Assembly (NCBI RefSeq): GCF_014673495.1
Contig: NZ_CP051006.1
Location: 5,766,001-5,830,000, forward strand
Source of the DNA: Streptomyces griseofuscus
Lineage (GTDB): Bacteria > Actinomycetota > Actinomycetes > Streptomycetales > Streptomycetaceae
Direction: 5' to 3'
Length of the DNA stretch: 64,000 bases
The notes below the pieces were generated by a model. The model did not search any database. It was not told where the DNA came from and saw only the letters and a program-made list of their open reading frames with translations. Numbering within the stretch: position 1 is the first letter of the stretch; each line of letters begins with the position of its first letter. Positions 16,824 to 26,511 of the stretch are shown here, one piece after another. Made by a program: the position numbers and the translations under genes.

Positions 16824-17342
16824 TCAGCTGACCTTCACGCTGACCGGCGAGGACATGACCTTGCCGTCCTTCGTCACCACGCGCACCGTCTCGTTGCCCT
16901 TGGCGGTGAAGGCGCGGCGGATGGTGAAGGTGCCGTTCCGGTTGACGGCGGTCGTGGTCCGCAGTGTGGTCCACTTGCCGTTCATCCGGTGCTGGAGGAC
17001 CAGCACCGTGCCGGCCTTCACACCCTTGACACGGCCGGCGAAGGCCACGGCCTCGCCGTGCTTGACGGTCTTGTGGGAGGCCGCGACGGTGATCGAGCCC
17101 GCAGCGGTGGTCGCCGCCGCAGTCTTCGGCATCGCCTTCTTGGTCGCCGAGCGCGTCGGCATCGGTTTCGGCTTCATCGTCGCCGTGCGGGTGGGCATCG
17201 GCCTCTTGGTCGTGGTCACCTTCGGGCTGGGGGTGCTGGTCGCGGCGAAGGCTCCGGCCGTACCGCCGGAGAGCAGCGCCACGGACAGTACACCGGCGCC
17301 CAGAGCACGGCCGTAGCGGTGGTGGCGGAGTGCGGAAGTCAT
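16824..17342 (-). CDS. Secreted protein with Thr/Lys/Pro-rich linker and Ig-like C-terminal domain
   Basis: 172 aa from the ATG at 17342, with AGGAGA 6 nt upstream; the extension to 17417 lacks a ribosome site. Signal peptide at about residues 1-33 (ends GAFAATST). Residues 35-85 are low complexity, with TKRPMPTRTATMKPKPMPTR-like repeats. Residues 86-172 look like a small beta-sandwich (SITVAASHKTVKHGEAVAFA, then VLVLQHRMNGKWTTLRTT), similar to Ig-like or surface adhesion domains. It should be extracellular or wall-associated. Function unknown. Confidence 0.8.
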   Translation of the reverse strand: MTSALRHHRYGRALGAGVLSVALLSGGTAGAFAATSTPSPKVTTTKRPMPTRTATMKPKPMPTRSATKKAMPKTAAATTAAGSITVAASHKTVKHGEAVAFAGRVKGVKAGTVLVLQHRMNGKWTTLRTTTAVNRNGTFTIRRAFTAKGNETVRVVTKDGKVMSSPVSVKVS

Positions 17343-17355
17343 GGTTCTCTCCTGT

Positions 17356-17379
17356 CGCTCGATCGTTCGCTCGATCGGA
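17356..17379. repeat. 10-bp direct repeat upstream of the secreted-protein gene
   Basis: CGCTCGATCG occurs twice, separated by TT, and each copy contains the palindrome CGATCG. It lies about 15-37 bp upstream of the secreted-protein start and may be an operator. Confidence 0.4.
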
Positions 17380-17561
17380 CGTAACCCAGGCTGACCCGAC
17401 TTCGCTCCGTCGGCCACTCGAAGCGCTGTGTAACCGGAGCTCGGGATCTATGAACGTGCAGGTCAGCGTCGATATGAAGCGGGTTCAGAGACCCGCTTCG
17501 CGCACCCGGCCACGCGCCGCCCGCACTCCACCACGACCCACCCGCACCCGACCACGAACCC

Positions 17562-18992
17562 TCAGCCCACCTTCTTCGGCAGCCGGAGCCCCAGCGCCCC
17601 CGTCAGCACGATCCCGCCCAGCTGCGCGAGCAGCGTGATGACCAGCGCCTCCCGCATCCCCACGTGCGGCACCAGGGTGAGGAACAGCGTCCCCAGCGTC
17701 GCCACCCCGAGCGCCAGCCCGGACTGCTGCGTGGTGACCAGCACCCCACCGCCCACACCGGCACGCGCCGCCGGTACCTCGGACAGCACCAGCCGCATCA
17801 CATTGGGGAGTTGGAGCGCCTGCCCGGCACCGGCCACCGCCACCCCCGGCAGCAGCGCGGCGACACTCACCTGCGGCCAGTCCCGCCAGACGGCCGCCGC
17901 GATCAGCAGCACACCGACGCCCTGTACGAGGGACCCGGCCGGTATCACCCGGGTGCCGAACCGCCCCATCAGCCGCGGGCCGGCGAGCGACACGAACAGG
18001 AACACCACGGCCATCGGCGCGAGCGCGAGCCCCGCCGACACCGGGCCCAGACGGGCCCCCTGCTGGAGCGCCAGCGCGATCACGAACATGAACCCGCTGA
18101 AGCCGACCGAGAACGGCACGATCAGCACCAGCCCGCGCCGCAGCGAGGCGAGCCGCAGCAGGCTCGGCGGCACCAGGGGAGTGCGCCCCGCCCGGTCCTC
18201 CCGCCGCTCCACCAGCCAGAACCCGGCCGCCGCGAACGGGAACGCGGCCAGCGACAGCCAGGTCCACAGCGGCCAGCCCGCCGCCCGGCCCTCGGTGAGC
18301 GGCGCGAGCAGCGTCAGCAGGGACACCGCGAGCAGCGCGGTGCCGGGGCCGTCGACGGGCTCCGGGTGCTGCGAGCGGGTCTCGGGTACGAGTCGTACGG
18401 CCAGCACCAGGCCCAGCGCGACCACCGGCACATTGACGAGGAACACCGCCCGCCAGCCGCTGCCGGCGATGTCGGCGGCGACCAGGACCCCGCCGAGCAC
18501 CTGCCCGGCCACCATGGACAGACCGGCCGTGGCGCCGTACAGGCTCATCGCCTTGGCGCGGCGCGCGCCCTCGGTGGCGGACTGGATGGTGGCGAGCACC
18601 TGCGGCAGCATCGCGGCGGCCGCGGCGCCCTGCGCCACCCGCGCGGCCACCAGGCTCCACGCGTCCGGCGCGAGCCCGCAGGCCAGTGAGGTCAGCCCGA
18701 AGGCCGCCATACCGCCGAGGAACAGCCGGCGGCGCCCGAACAGGTCCCCGAGCCGTCCGCCGAGCACGAGCAGCACGGCGTAGGCGACGCCGTACCCCGC
18801 GACCACCAGCTCCAGCACGGCCTCGCCCGCGTGCAGATCGGTGCCCATGGTCGGCAGGGCGACATTGACGATGAAGAAGTCGACCAGCGGCAGCGCCGCG
18901 GCCAGCAGAACGGTGAACAGCCCGGGGCCGCCGAGCACGGGCGCTGCGGCGGCCGCCCGGCGGACGGTGGGGACGGTGACGGTCTCACTCAT
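17562..18992 (-). CDS. MFS drug/metabolite exporter, 14-TMS type
   Basis: 476 aa from the ATG at 18992; longer frames run through the divergent regulator gene. The N-terminal motif VDFFIVNVALPTMGTDLHAG and the loop 2-3 motif GGRLGDLFGRRRLFLGGMAA are typical of the DHA2 drug:H+ antiporters, with about 14 hydrophobic segments. It should export a small molecule by proton antiport. It is transcribed divergently from the MmyB-type regulator, with a palindrome between them. Confidence 0.88.
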   Translation of the reverse strand: MSETVTVPTVRRAAAAAPVLGGPGLFTVLLAAALPLVDFFIVNVALPTMGTDLHAGEAVLELVVAGYGVAYAVLLVLGGRLGDLFGRRRLFLGGMAAFGLTSLACGLAPDAWSLVAARVAQGAAAAAMLPQVLATIQSATEGARRAKAMSLYGATAGLSMVAGQVLGGVLVAADIAGSGWRAVFLVNVPVVALGLVLAVRLVPETRSQHPEPVDGPGTALLAVSLLTLLAPLTEGRAAGWPLWTWLSLAAFPFAAAGFWLVERREDRAGRTPLVPPSLLRLASLRRGLVLIVPFSVGFSGFMFVIALALQQGARLGPVSAGLALAPMAVVFLFVSLAGPRLMGRFGTRVIPAGSLVQGVGVLLIAAAVWRDWPQVSVAALLPGVAVAGAGQALQLPNVMRLVLSEVPAARAGVGGGVLVTTQQSGLALGVATLGTLFLTLVPHVGMREALVITLLAQLGGIVLTGALGLRLPKKVG

Positions 18993-19039
18993 GACACCGA
19001 GCCTGCGCCGCGGCCCAGACGGGTACCAGAGTGTCCTCA

Positions 19040-19053
19040 TCCTGGTACCAGGA
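19040..19053. promoter_or_regulatory. Palindrome between MFS exporter and MmyB-type regulator
   Basis: TCCTGGTACCAGGA is a perfect 14-bp palindrome 42 bp before the regulator start. Related half-sites flank it: GGTACCAGA at 19022 and GTACCTGG at 19054. Likely operator of the regulator. Confidence 0.62.
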
Positions 19054-19094
19054 GTACCTGGAAACAGGCTGACCGACGCGGCACCCTGGAGGGC

Positions 19095-19976
19095 ATGGCC
19101 ACCATGACGAGCACCGCGACGGATCAGGCGAGCGCCGCGGGCGGCGCGGAGATCCGGCGGCACGAACTGGCCGCCTTCCTGCGCAGCCGGCGCGAGCGCA
19201 TCGCCCCCGAGCAGGTCGGCCTGCCGCGCGGTCCCCGCCGTCGTACGCCGGGACTGCGCCGCGAGGAGGTGGCGCATCTGTCCGCCGTCGGCGTCACCTG
19301 GTACACGTGGCTTGAACAGGCGCGTGCCATCCAGGTCTCCGTACAGGTCCTGGACGCCCTCGCGCGCACCCTGCGGCTCGACGCCAGCGAACGCGCCCAT
19401 CTGTTCCAGCTGGCCGGTGCCAACGACCCGGCGCCGGGGGCCCGTTGCCCGAGCGTGACGCCCGCGCTGCGGGAGATGCTGGACCGGCTCGGACCGATCC
19501 CCGCCTCCGTGCAGAACAGCCGGTACGACATCGTCGCCTACAACCGCACCTACGCCCTCCTCATGGGCGCCGACCTGGACGAGATCCCGCCCGAGGACCG
19601 CAACTGCATCCTGCTCGCCTACACCGACCCCCACTGGCGGGCCGCGATCGTGCACCTGGAGGAGAGCCAGCGGCTGATGGCGGCCCGGCTGCGCGCGGCC
19701 CTCGCCGGTCATCTCGGCGAGCCCGCCTGGAAGATGCTGCTCAAACGCCTTGAGGAATCACCGGAGTTCCGGGAGAACTGGGAGCGCTACGAGGTGGTCG
19801 GGCACCGCTCCAAGACCAAGGAGTTCGTCAACCCCCATGTGGGGCTGCTGACGTTGGAGCACACCGATCTGTGGCTGGCCCCCGAACTGGGCGGCCGGAT
19901 GGTGACGTACACCCCGAAGAACGAGGAGACGCGCGAGCGTCTGGAGCGGCTCCACCGACTGGCGCAGGGAAGCTGA
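19095..19976 (+). CDS. XRE-family regulator with MmyB-like ligand-binding domain
   Basis: 293 aa. The start at 19095 is tentative, because an ATG at 19104 has better spacing from GGAGGG. The HTH segment includes RGPRRRTPGLRREEVAHLSA and VGVTWYTWLEQARAIQVS. The C-terminal MmyB-type PAS-like domain includes PSVTPALREMLDRLG and NSRYDIVAYNRTYALLMG. These regulators commonly control an adjacent exporter or dehydrogenase in response to fatty acids or antibiotics. Divergent to the MFS gene, which is its probable target. Confidence 0.88.
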   Translation: MATMTSTATDQASAAGGAEIRRHELAAFLRSRRERIAPEQVGLPRGPRRRTPGLRREEVAHLSAVGVTWYTWLEQARAIQVSVQVLDALARTLRLDASERAHLFQLAGANDPAPGARCPSVTPALREMLDRLGPIPASVQNSRYDIVAYNRTYALLMGADLDEIPPEDRNCILLAYTDPHWRAAIVHLEESQRLMAARLRAALAGHLGEPAWKMLLKRLEESPEFRENWERYEVVGHRSKTKEFVNPHVGLLTLEHTDLWLAPELGGRMVTYTPKNEETRERLERLHRLAQGS

Positions 19977-20112
19977 TTCAATCCGCCGCTTACGGGTGCG
20001 GTTTCGGTAAAAGGTTCGAAATCTACAGTTCAATAGGGTTGTCCTGTGCATGACTTGCTCGATGGGATGCGCGAGACCACTTCGGTCGACACCAGACCTC
20101 TCAGGGGATTTC

Positions 20113-21483
20113 ATGCACATATCCCGTACCGGGCGAGGCATCGCGGCCGCCACCACCGGGGCTGCCGCTCTCGTCGCCGCCGCGCTGGCGACCGCCGCCC
20201 CCGCGAGTGTCGCCACCGCGACCCCCGCGGTCGTGCCGCACACCTTCGCGGCTCCGGCCATCGCCGGGCACGCCCTCGCCCATGACGTGGACAGCCCGAT
20301 CTCCATCGCCCAGTGCCAGGCCAAGTGGCACATCAACTGCTACACCCCGCTCCAGTACCGCACCGCGTACAACCTCAACTCGCTGTACCGCAAGGGCATC
20401 ACGGGCAAGGGGCGCACGATCGTCATCGTGGACTCGTTCGGCTCTCCGACGATCCAGCACGACCTCGACGTGTACAGCAAGCAGTTCGGCATGGCGAGCA
20501 CCAAGGTCTCGGTCGTCAAGTGGGGCAAGGTGCCCCCCTTCGACCCGAAGAACGGCGACATGACGGGCTGGGCGGGCGAGACCACCCTGGATGTCGAGAT
20601 GGCCCACGCCGCCGCGCCCGGCGCCAGGATCGTGCTGGTCGAGACGGGTGTCGCGGAGACCGAGGGCGTCACCGGTCTGCCGGAGATGATGAGCGCCGAG
20701 AAGTCCCTGATCGACCACGGGATCGGCGATGTCATCACGCAGAGCTTCGACGCGACCGAGAACACCTTCCCGGGCGTCGACCAGGGCGACTCCTCCAGCA
20801 TCCAGAAGCTGCGGTACGCGTTCAAGGACGCGGCCCGCAAGCAGGTGACCGTCCTCGCCTCCTCCGGCGACGACGGCCCCACCAACGGCACGCTGGACGA
20901 CTCGGGCGACTACACCAAGCAGGTCAACTCCTGGCCCTCCGCCGACCCGTTGGTCACCTCCGTCGGCGGCACCCAGCTGCACCTGGACGACCAGGGCAAC
21001 CGGATCAAGCCCGACAGCGTGTACAACGACTACGGCGCGGGCGGCGGCGGTGTCTCCCACGTGTTCTCCCGGCCCGCCTTCCAGAACGGCGTGAAGAAGA
21101 TCGTCGGCAACCACCGCGGCACCCCGGACATCTCGATGTCCGCCGCCGTCAACGGCGGTGCCTGGGTCTACTCCAGCTACGACCCGACGGCCGTCGGCTG
21201 GGACGTCTACGGCGGCACCAGCGAGTCCAGCCCGCTCTTCTCGGGCATCGTCGCGCTCGCCGACCAGGTCGCCGGGCACCGTCTGGGCAATGTCAACGCC
21301 GCGCTCTACAGCCTCGCCAAGCACAAGGGCACCGGCATCGTGGACGTCAACGACGGCACGGACAACACCTACGGCGGCGTCACCGGCTACAAGGCCGTCG
21401 ACGGCTACGACATGGCCACCGGCGTCGGCACCCTGGACGCGCCGAGCTTCGTGAAGTCGCTGGCGAAGGCCACGCGCCGCTGA
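20113..21483 (+). CDS. Secreted S53-family (sedolisin) serine-carboxyl peptidase
   Basis: 456 aa from the ATG at 20113, with AGGGG upstream; the longer frame to 20050 precedes the signal peptide. Signal peptide residues 1-36. S53 active site: Glu156 and Asp160 in GETTLDVEMAHAAAPGA, the oxyanion Asp253 in ASSGDDGP, and the nucleophile Ser370 in GGTSESSPLFSG. The usual N-terminal propeptide is very short, like other compact Streptomyces members. It would degrade protein outside the cell, with an acidic optimum in the family. A strong terminator follows. Confidence 0.9.
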   Translation: MHISRTGRGIAAATTGAAALVAAALATAAPASVATATPAVVPHTFAAPAIAGHALAHDVDSPISIAQCQAKWHINCYTPLQYRTAYNLNSLYRKGITGKGRTIVIVDSFGSPTIQHDLDVYSKQFGMASTKVSVVKWGKVPPFDPKNGDMTGWAGETTLDVEMAHAAAPGARIVLVETGVAETEGVTGLPEMMSAEKSLIDHGIGDVITQSFDATENTFPGVDQGDSSSIQKLRYAFKDAARKQVTVLASSGDDGPTNGTLDDSGDYTKQVNSWPSADPLVTSVGGTQLHLDDQGNRIKPDSVYNDYGAGGGGVSHVFSRPAFQNGVKKIVGNHRGTPDISMSAAVNGGAWVYSSYDPTAVGWDVYGGTSESSPLFSGIVALADQVAGHRLGNVNAALYSLAKHKGTGIVDVNDGTDNTYGGVTGYKAVDGYDMATGVGTLDAPSFVKSLAKATRR

Positions 21484-21497
21484 GCGGAGCACCGCAC

Positions 21498-21542
21498 GAG
21501 AAGGAGCCGGCCCGGGTGTCGTACCCGGGCCGGCTCCTTCTC
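21498..21542. terminator. Strong bidirectional terminator
   Basis: Twenty-base arms at 21498-21517 and 21523-21542 are perfectly complementary around the loop GTCGT. It lies between the convergent peptidase and MFS genes. Confidence 0.9.
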
Positions 21543-21555
21543 GATCCGCGCGCCG

Positions 21556-23016
21556 TCAGACGCGGCCGGGAGCGCCCACCGCCTGGCGGATCTCCGCGGT
21601 CTCCAGCCGCTCCGCCGCGTGCTCGGCCGTACGGCGGGCCCAGCGGCCGCTGGTGAGCAGGCCCAGGGCGAGCACCGCGAGACCGCAGACGGTGAGGATC
21701 CACCAGCCGGGCCGGGCGGCGTCCACGAAGGTGCTGCGGTACGACGACGAGCCGATGCCCGCGGCGAGGACCGCGCCGATCACCGCGACGCCCAGGGTCT
21801 GGCCCAGCTGCCGGCTGGTGGAGGCCACGGCGGCGGCGACCCCGGCCTGGGCGCGGGGCATGCCGGAGACCGCCGTGTTGGTGATCGGCGCGTTGACGAA
21901 GCCGAAGCCGATGCCGAACAGGACGTACCCGATGAACAGGGTGCTGTTCGAGGTCTCGGCCTCGAACAGCGCGAACATGAGGCCGCTGGCGGTCATGGCC
22001 GTACCGGCGATCAGGAGCGGCAGCCGGGGGCCGCGGGTGCCGACCAGCCGGCCGGACAGCGGGGCGCACAGGAAGGTCGGCGCGGCCATGGGGAGCATCC
22101 ACAGGCCCGCGTGCAGGGCGTCGAGCCCGCGTACGTTCTGGAGGTACAGCGTCGACATGAACAGGAAGCCGCCGAGCGCGGCGAACGCGCTGATCGCGAT
22201 CACGGTCGCCCCGCTGAACGGCGCGGAGCGGAAGAAGCGCAGATCGATGAGGGGTTCGTCACGCCGGGGCTCGTACCAGAGCAGGGCGGCCAGGGCGGCG
22301 ACGGCGATCACGAAGTACGGCGCGACCGAGGCGAGGCCGGAGTCGGGCGCCTGGATGATGCCGTACGTCAGCGCGCCGAACAGGGCGATCACCAGCACCT
22401 GGCCCACCGGGTCCGGGCGGCGGCCCTTGGGGGCGCGGGACTCCGGGACGAAGCGCAGGGTCAGCAGCAGGGCCGCGAGGCCGATCGGCAGGTTGATCCA
22501 GAAGATCGCGCGCCAGCTCACGGACTGCACCAGCAGGCCGCCGACCAGCGGGCCGAGCGCCATGGATATGCCGACCACCGCGCCCCAGACGCCGATGGCG
22601 CGGGCGCGCTCACGGGCGTCGGTGAAGGTGTTGGTGATGATCGACATGGCGACCGGGTTGAGCATCGAGCCGCCGATCGCCTGGACCATGCGGAAGACGA
22701 CGAGCAGGGACAGGCTGGGGGCGAGCGAGCACAGCACCGAACCGATGGTGAACACCACGAGGCCGGCCATGAAGACGCGCTTGCGGCCGATCCGGTCGGC
22801 GGTGGACCCGGCGAGCATCAGCAGCGAGGCCAGGACCAGGGTGTAGGCGTCGATGGTCCATTGCAGACCGGAGGTGGTGGCGTGCAGATCGCGCTGCATC
22901 GAGGGCAGCGCCACGTTCAGCACGGTGTTGTCGAGGCTCACGATCAGCAGGCTCATGCAGCAGATCGCGAGCACGAGCATGCGCCTGCGGGGACTCAACT
23001 CTGGCATGCGCGCCAT
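21556..23016 (-). CDS. MFS exporter of the EmrB/QacA (DHA2) type
   Basis: 486 aa with about 14 transmembrane helices. Motif D1-like LDNTVLNVALPSMQRDLHA, motif A STADRIGRKRVFMAGLVVF and motif C ALGPLVGGLLVQ are clear. It exports drugs or endogenous metabolites by proton antiport. The start is at 23016, or at the ATG at 23007. No adjacent regulator gene is visible, and the 157-bp gap to dusB holds its promoter. Confidence 0.88.
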   Translation of the reverse strand: MARMPELSPRRRMLVLAICCMSLLIVSLDNTVLNVALPSMQRDLHATTSGLQWTIDAYTLVLASLLMLAGSTADRIGRKRVFMAGLVVFTIGSVLCSLAPSLSLLVVFRMVQAIGGSMLNPVAMSIITNTFTDARERARAIGVWGAVVGISMALGPLVGGLLVQSVSWRAIFWINLPIGLAALLLTLRFVPESRAPKGRRPDPVGQVLVIALFGALTYGIIQAPDSGLASVAPYFVIAVAALAALLWYEPRRDEPLIDLRFFRSAPFSGATVIAISAFAALGGFLFMSTLYLQNVRGLDALHAGLWMLPMAAPTFLCAPLSGRLVGTRGPRLPLLIAGTAMTASGLMFALFEAETSNSTLFIGYVLFGIGFGFVNAPITNTAVSGMPRAQAGVAAAVASTSRQLGQTLGVAVIGAVLAAGIGSSSYRSTFVDAARPGWWILTVCGLAVLALGLLTSGRWARRTAEHAAERLETAEIRQAVGAPGRV

Positions 23017-23173
23017 CGTACGCCGATTTCGATAGTGCGTCTAACTAATGACTATTACACGGGATCCGGGCACCTCGGCCGGTGAGGGACAATGGTTCCT
23101 TGCCCGGCGCTGTCCCAGCTCTCTTATCTCTCTTCGCTGTCCTTCCGTTGCACATCCGTCCCGGAGCCGTCTG

Positions 23174-24304
23174 ATGACCCACCCGCTCTCCATCGGCCCG
23201 CACACCGTGACCCCGCCCGTCGTGCTCGCACCCATGGCGGGGATCACGAACGCGCCCTTCCGCACGCTGTGCCGCGAGTTCAGCGGGGGCAAGGGGCTGT
23301 ACGTCAGTGAGATGATCACGACCCGGGCGCTGGTCGAGCGCAATGCGAAGACCATGCAGCTGATCAGGTTCGACGCGAGCGAGACGCCGCGGTCGATCCA
23401 GCTGTACGGCGTCGACCCCGCGACCGTCGGGAAGGCCGTCCGCATGATCGCGGAGGAGGGCCTGGCCGATCACATCGACCTGAACTTCGGCTGCCCGGTC
23501 CCCAAGGTGACCCGCAAGGGCGGCGGCTCGGCGCTGCCGTACAAGCGGAACCTGCTGCGGGCGATCCTGCGCGAGGCGGTGTCCGGGGCGGGCGATCTGC
23601 CGGTGACGATGAAGATGCGCAAGGGCATCGACGACGACCACATCACCTACCTCGACGCCGGGCGGATCGCCGTCGAGGAGGGCGTGACGGCGATCGCGCT
23701 GCACGGCCGTACGGCGGCCCAGCACTACGGCGGCACCGCCGACTGGTCCGCGATCGCGCGGCTGAAGGAGCATGTGCCGGAGATCCCGGTGCTCGGCAAC
23801 GGGGACATCTGGTCGGCGCAGGACGCGCTGCGGATGGTCCGGGAGACCGGGTGCGACGGTGTGGTCGTGGGCCGCGGCTGCCTGGGCCGCCCCTGGCTCT
23901 TCGCCGACCTGGTCGCGGCGTTCGAGGGCCGCTCCGACTTCCACCGGCCCGCGCTGCGGGAGGTCGCCGACGTGATGGTCCGGCATGCCCGGCTCCTCGG
24001 CGAGTGGCTCGGCGACGAGTCCAAGGGCGTGATCGACTTCCGCAAGCATGTCGCCTGGTACCTGAAGGGCTTCGCGGTCGGCTCCGAGATGCGCAAGCGC
24101 CTCGCGATCACCTCCTCCCTCGACGAACTGCGCGCGGGGCTGGACGAACTCGACCTCTCCCAGCCCTGGCCCACCGGCGCCGACGGCCCCCGCGGCCGCA
24201 CCTCCGGCAACAACCGCGTCGTCCTCCCGGACGGCTGGCTGAAGGACCCGTACGACTGCGCGGGCGTGACGGAAGACGCGGAACTGGACACGTCGGGCGG
24301 CTGA
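23174..24304 (+). CDS. dusB: tRNA-dihydrouridine synthase DusB
   Basis: 376 aa from the ATG at 23174 (GGAG 8 nt upstream). FMN-binding TIM barrel: VLAPMAGITNAPFR, SIQLYGVDP, catalytic Cys in HIDLNFGCPVPKVTRKGGGS, ALHGRTAAQHYGG and VVVGRGCLGRPW. A helical C-terminal tRNA-binding domain includes FRKHVAWYLKGF. It reduces uridine in the D-loop of tRNA with NADPH. No functional link to its neighbours. Confidence 0.95.
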   Translation: MTHPLSIGPHTVTPPVVLAPMAGITNAPFRTLCREFSGGKGLYVSEMITTRALVERNAKTMQLIRFDASETPRSIQLYGVDPATVGKAVRMIAEEGLADHIDLNFGCPVPKVTRKGGGSALPYKRNLLRAILREAVSGAGDLPVTMKMRKGIDDDHITYLDAGRIAVEEGVTAIALHGRTAAQHYGGTADWSAIARLKEHVPEIPVLGNGDIWSAQDALRMVRETGCDGVVVGRGCLGRPWLFADLVAAFEGRSDFHRPALREVADVMVRHARLLGEWLGDESKGVIDFRKHVAWYLKGFAVGSEMRKRLAITSSLDELRAGLDELDLSQPWPTGADGPRGRTSGNNRVVLPDGWLKDPYDCAGVTEDAELDTSGG

Positions 24305-24423
24305 GCCGTCCCCGGCCACCCACCTCACCGGGCGAACCCCCTCCCTGCCAGGGGCTCCGGCTCGCGCCCACCCACCAGACCATCGGCTGGAGGGCGGGCC
24401 ATCGGCCGGGAAGCGGCCCTACC

Positions 24424-26364
24424 TCACGCTCCCCCCACCGCCGTCAGCAGCGCCAGTGGGGCCGCTGCGGAGCGGGATTCGCGGGTGCAGGCGTGGGGGT
24501 AGGGGACCGGTTCGGGGTGGGTGGTGCGGGGGTAGCCGGCCAGGACCTCGGGGAGGCGGTGGGCGGGGGAGAAGGACGCCGCGTCGATCAGCGCGTGCGC
24601 CACCGCGCGGGCCTCGTCGTGCAGGCCGTAGCGGGCCAGGCCCAGGGCGATCAGCGCGTTGTCGTGGGGCCAGACGGAACCCCGGTGCGGGGAGAGGGGA
24701 TGGTAGGCGGGCTGGCCGGCGGCCAGGGTGCGTACGCCCCAGCCGGAGAAGAAGTCGGGCTCCAGCAGCCGCCGCCCCACCACCTCCCCGTACTCCTTGT
24801 CCAGCAGACCGGTCCACAGCAGATGCCCCGCGTCCGAGGCCAGCGCGTCGATCCCGCGGCCCTCGCCGTCCAGGGCCAGCGCCGGGAAGGACGCCTCCCG
24901 CATCCAGAAGTCCCGCTGGAAGCGGTCGCGCAGATCGGCCGCCGCCTGCTCCAGCAGCGCCGCGTACGTCTCGTCGGCCCACACCGCCCGCGCCACCCAC
25001 GCCGTCCGCCGTAACGCGTCGTACGCATAGCCCTGCGCGCCCGCCGCCATCACCGGCCCGCTCGGCCGCGTTCCGTCGGCGCGGCAGATCGCGCCGGGCG
25101 AGTCCTTCCAGTTCTGGTTGGCCAGACCGCCCTCGTCGGCGCGGTAGACGAGATAGCCGCGCGAGGTCAGTCCGCCGTGGTCCAGCATCCAGCCGACCGC
25201 GGCCCGCGCGTGCGCCTCAAGGCGGCGGGCCGGCGCGAGGTCACCGGTCTGCTCGGTGTACGCGCCGAGCAGCACGAGGAAGAGCGGGGTCGCGTCGACC
25301 GAGCCGTAGTACCGCGCGTACGGCACCTGCCCGAAGTGCGCCAGCTCCCCGTGCCGCACCTCGTGCACGATCTTCCCCGGCTCCGCGCCCCGCGCGCCCC
25401 CGGGCCCGCCCGCCTGGGTCGCGGCCAGCGCGAAGAGCGTCGCGGCCGCCGGGCGGGGCCGGTAGGGAAGCGCGAACAGGGAGGTGAGCAGCGCGTCCCG
25501 GGCGAGCAGCGTCAGATACCAGGGCGCCCCACCGGCCGGCACCCGCAGCTCCTCGCCGTCCGGGCCCGTCGCCGGGATCTGGAGCGCCGCCAGATCCGTG
25601 AGCCCCCGCGCACAGGCCGCCGCCAGCTCCGGCCAGCCGGTCGGGAAGGCCACGCCCTCCACGAACTCGGCCTCGGAAGCGGTGAGTTGGGCTGCCATGG
25701 CGGACGGGTCCCGGGGCACCCGCAGCGCCCGCCGGTCGCCGTGCGGCCGCGCCATCACCCGCAGGACCAGGTCCCGGGTGCCACCCGGGGGCAGTTCCAG
25801 CGTCCACACCAGCCGACGGGCGCCCGTACCCGTCTCCTCCACCGCCTCCGGCGCCGGATCGGCCGTGATCGTCGTACACGAACGCCATTCCGCACGCCGG
25901 TAGGCGAACTCGATCCCGTCGTCCAGCACGATCCGCGAGCGCAGGGCACCCGCCTTGACGTACGTACGGTGATCGGGGCGCAGCTCGAACTGGTCGGCGA
26001 AGTCCGCGTCCGCGGTGATCGCAAGCCGGATCGTCGTCGGCACCGGGCGATTGCTCGTCACCCGGACCGTCTCCACGAACGAGCTGTCCCCGACCGCCTG
26101 TTCACGGAAGAGCGTGTGCGCGGGCGGCTCCGGACGCGCCCCGCGCGGTACGAGGACACAGCGCGCGGTGCCGCCGTCCGCGACCGGTGTGAGCAACTCG
26201 GGCACCGCGCCGTCCACGGTGAGCTGCCAGCGGCTGAGATGCCGGGCGTCGCGCACGAACAACCCGTCCGGGGAGCCGCCGCCCCGGACCCCGCTGATGT
26301 CGCCCCGATCGCCCACGGCGGCGAACGTCGCGCCGTGCACGAGCAGATGATGCCGGTCGGTCAT
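24424..26364 (-). CDS. Glycogen-debranching-type glycosidase (GDE_N_bis plus amylo-1,6-glucosidase domain)
   Basis: 646 aa. The N-terminal beta-rich domain (about residues 1-230, with GLFVRDARHLSRWQLTVDG) matches GDE_N_bis. The (alpha/alpha)6 barrel follows, with WYLTLLARDALLTSLFALPY, LVLLGAYTEQTGDL, NQNWKDSPGAICRADG and HRGSVWPHDNALIALGLARY; an Asp and a Glu in these loops are the expected catalytic pair. It probably acts on alpha-glucan or a compatible solute glycoside in the cytoplasm. It follows the MGH-like hydrolase gene on the same strand, and both face the ROK regulator. Confidence 0.85.
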   Translation of the reverse strand: MTDRHHLLVHGATFAAVGDRGDISGVRGGGSPDGLFVRDARHLSRWQLTVDGAVPELLTPVADGGTARCVLVPRGARPEPPAHTLFREQAVGDSSFVETVRVTSNRPVPTTIRLAITADADFADQFELRPDHRTYVKAGALRSRIVLDDGIEFAYRRAEWRSCTTITADPAPEAVEETGTGARRLVWTLELPPGGTRDLVLRVMARPHGDRRALRVPRDPSAMAAQLTASEAEFVEGVAFPTGWPELAAACARGLTDLAALQIPATGPDGEELRVPAGGAPWYLTLLARDALLTSLFALPYRPRPAAATLFALAATQAGGPGGARGAEPGKIVHEVRHGELAHFGQVPYARYYGSVDATPLFLVLLGAYTEQTGDLAPARRLEAHARAAVGWMLDHGGLTSRGYLVYRADEGGLANQNWKDSPGAICRADGTRPSGPVMAAGAQGYAYDALRRTAWVARAVWADETYAALLEQAAADLRDRFQRDFWMREASFPALALDGEGRGIDALASDAGHLLWTGLLDKEYGEVVGRRLLEPDFFSGWGVRTLAAGQPAYHPLSPHRGSVWPHDNALIALGLARYGLHDEARAVAHALIDAASFSPAHRLPEVLAGYPRTTHPEPVPYPHACTRESRSAAAPLALLTAVGGA

Positions 26365-26511
26365 CCCCGGTCCCTTCCCTCGTCACTCCTCATCGAACGT
26401 GCCGGTGCCCGCCTTGGACACGCCTCGCGACGGGCGTTTGAGCTCTTCATGCAGGTCGCTTGAGACGCCCTTTAGCCGCCTGAGACGCCCTTCGTGCGCG
26501 GGAGTGGCCCG

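Noticed and set aside
17562..19712. 716-codon frame starting inside the MmyB-type gene
   Set aside because: The MFS signature begins at 18992; the rest is a shadow of the divergent regulator.
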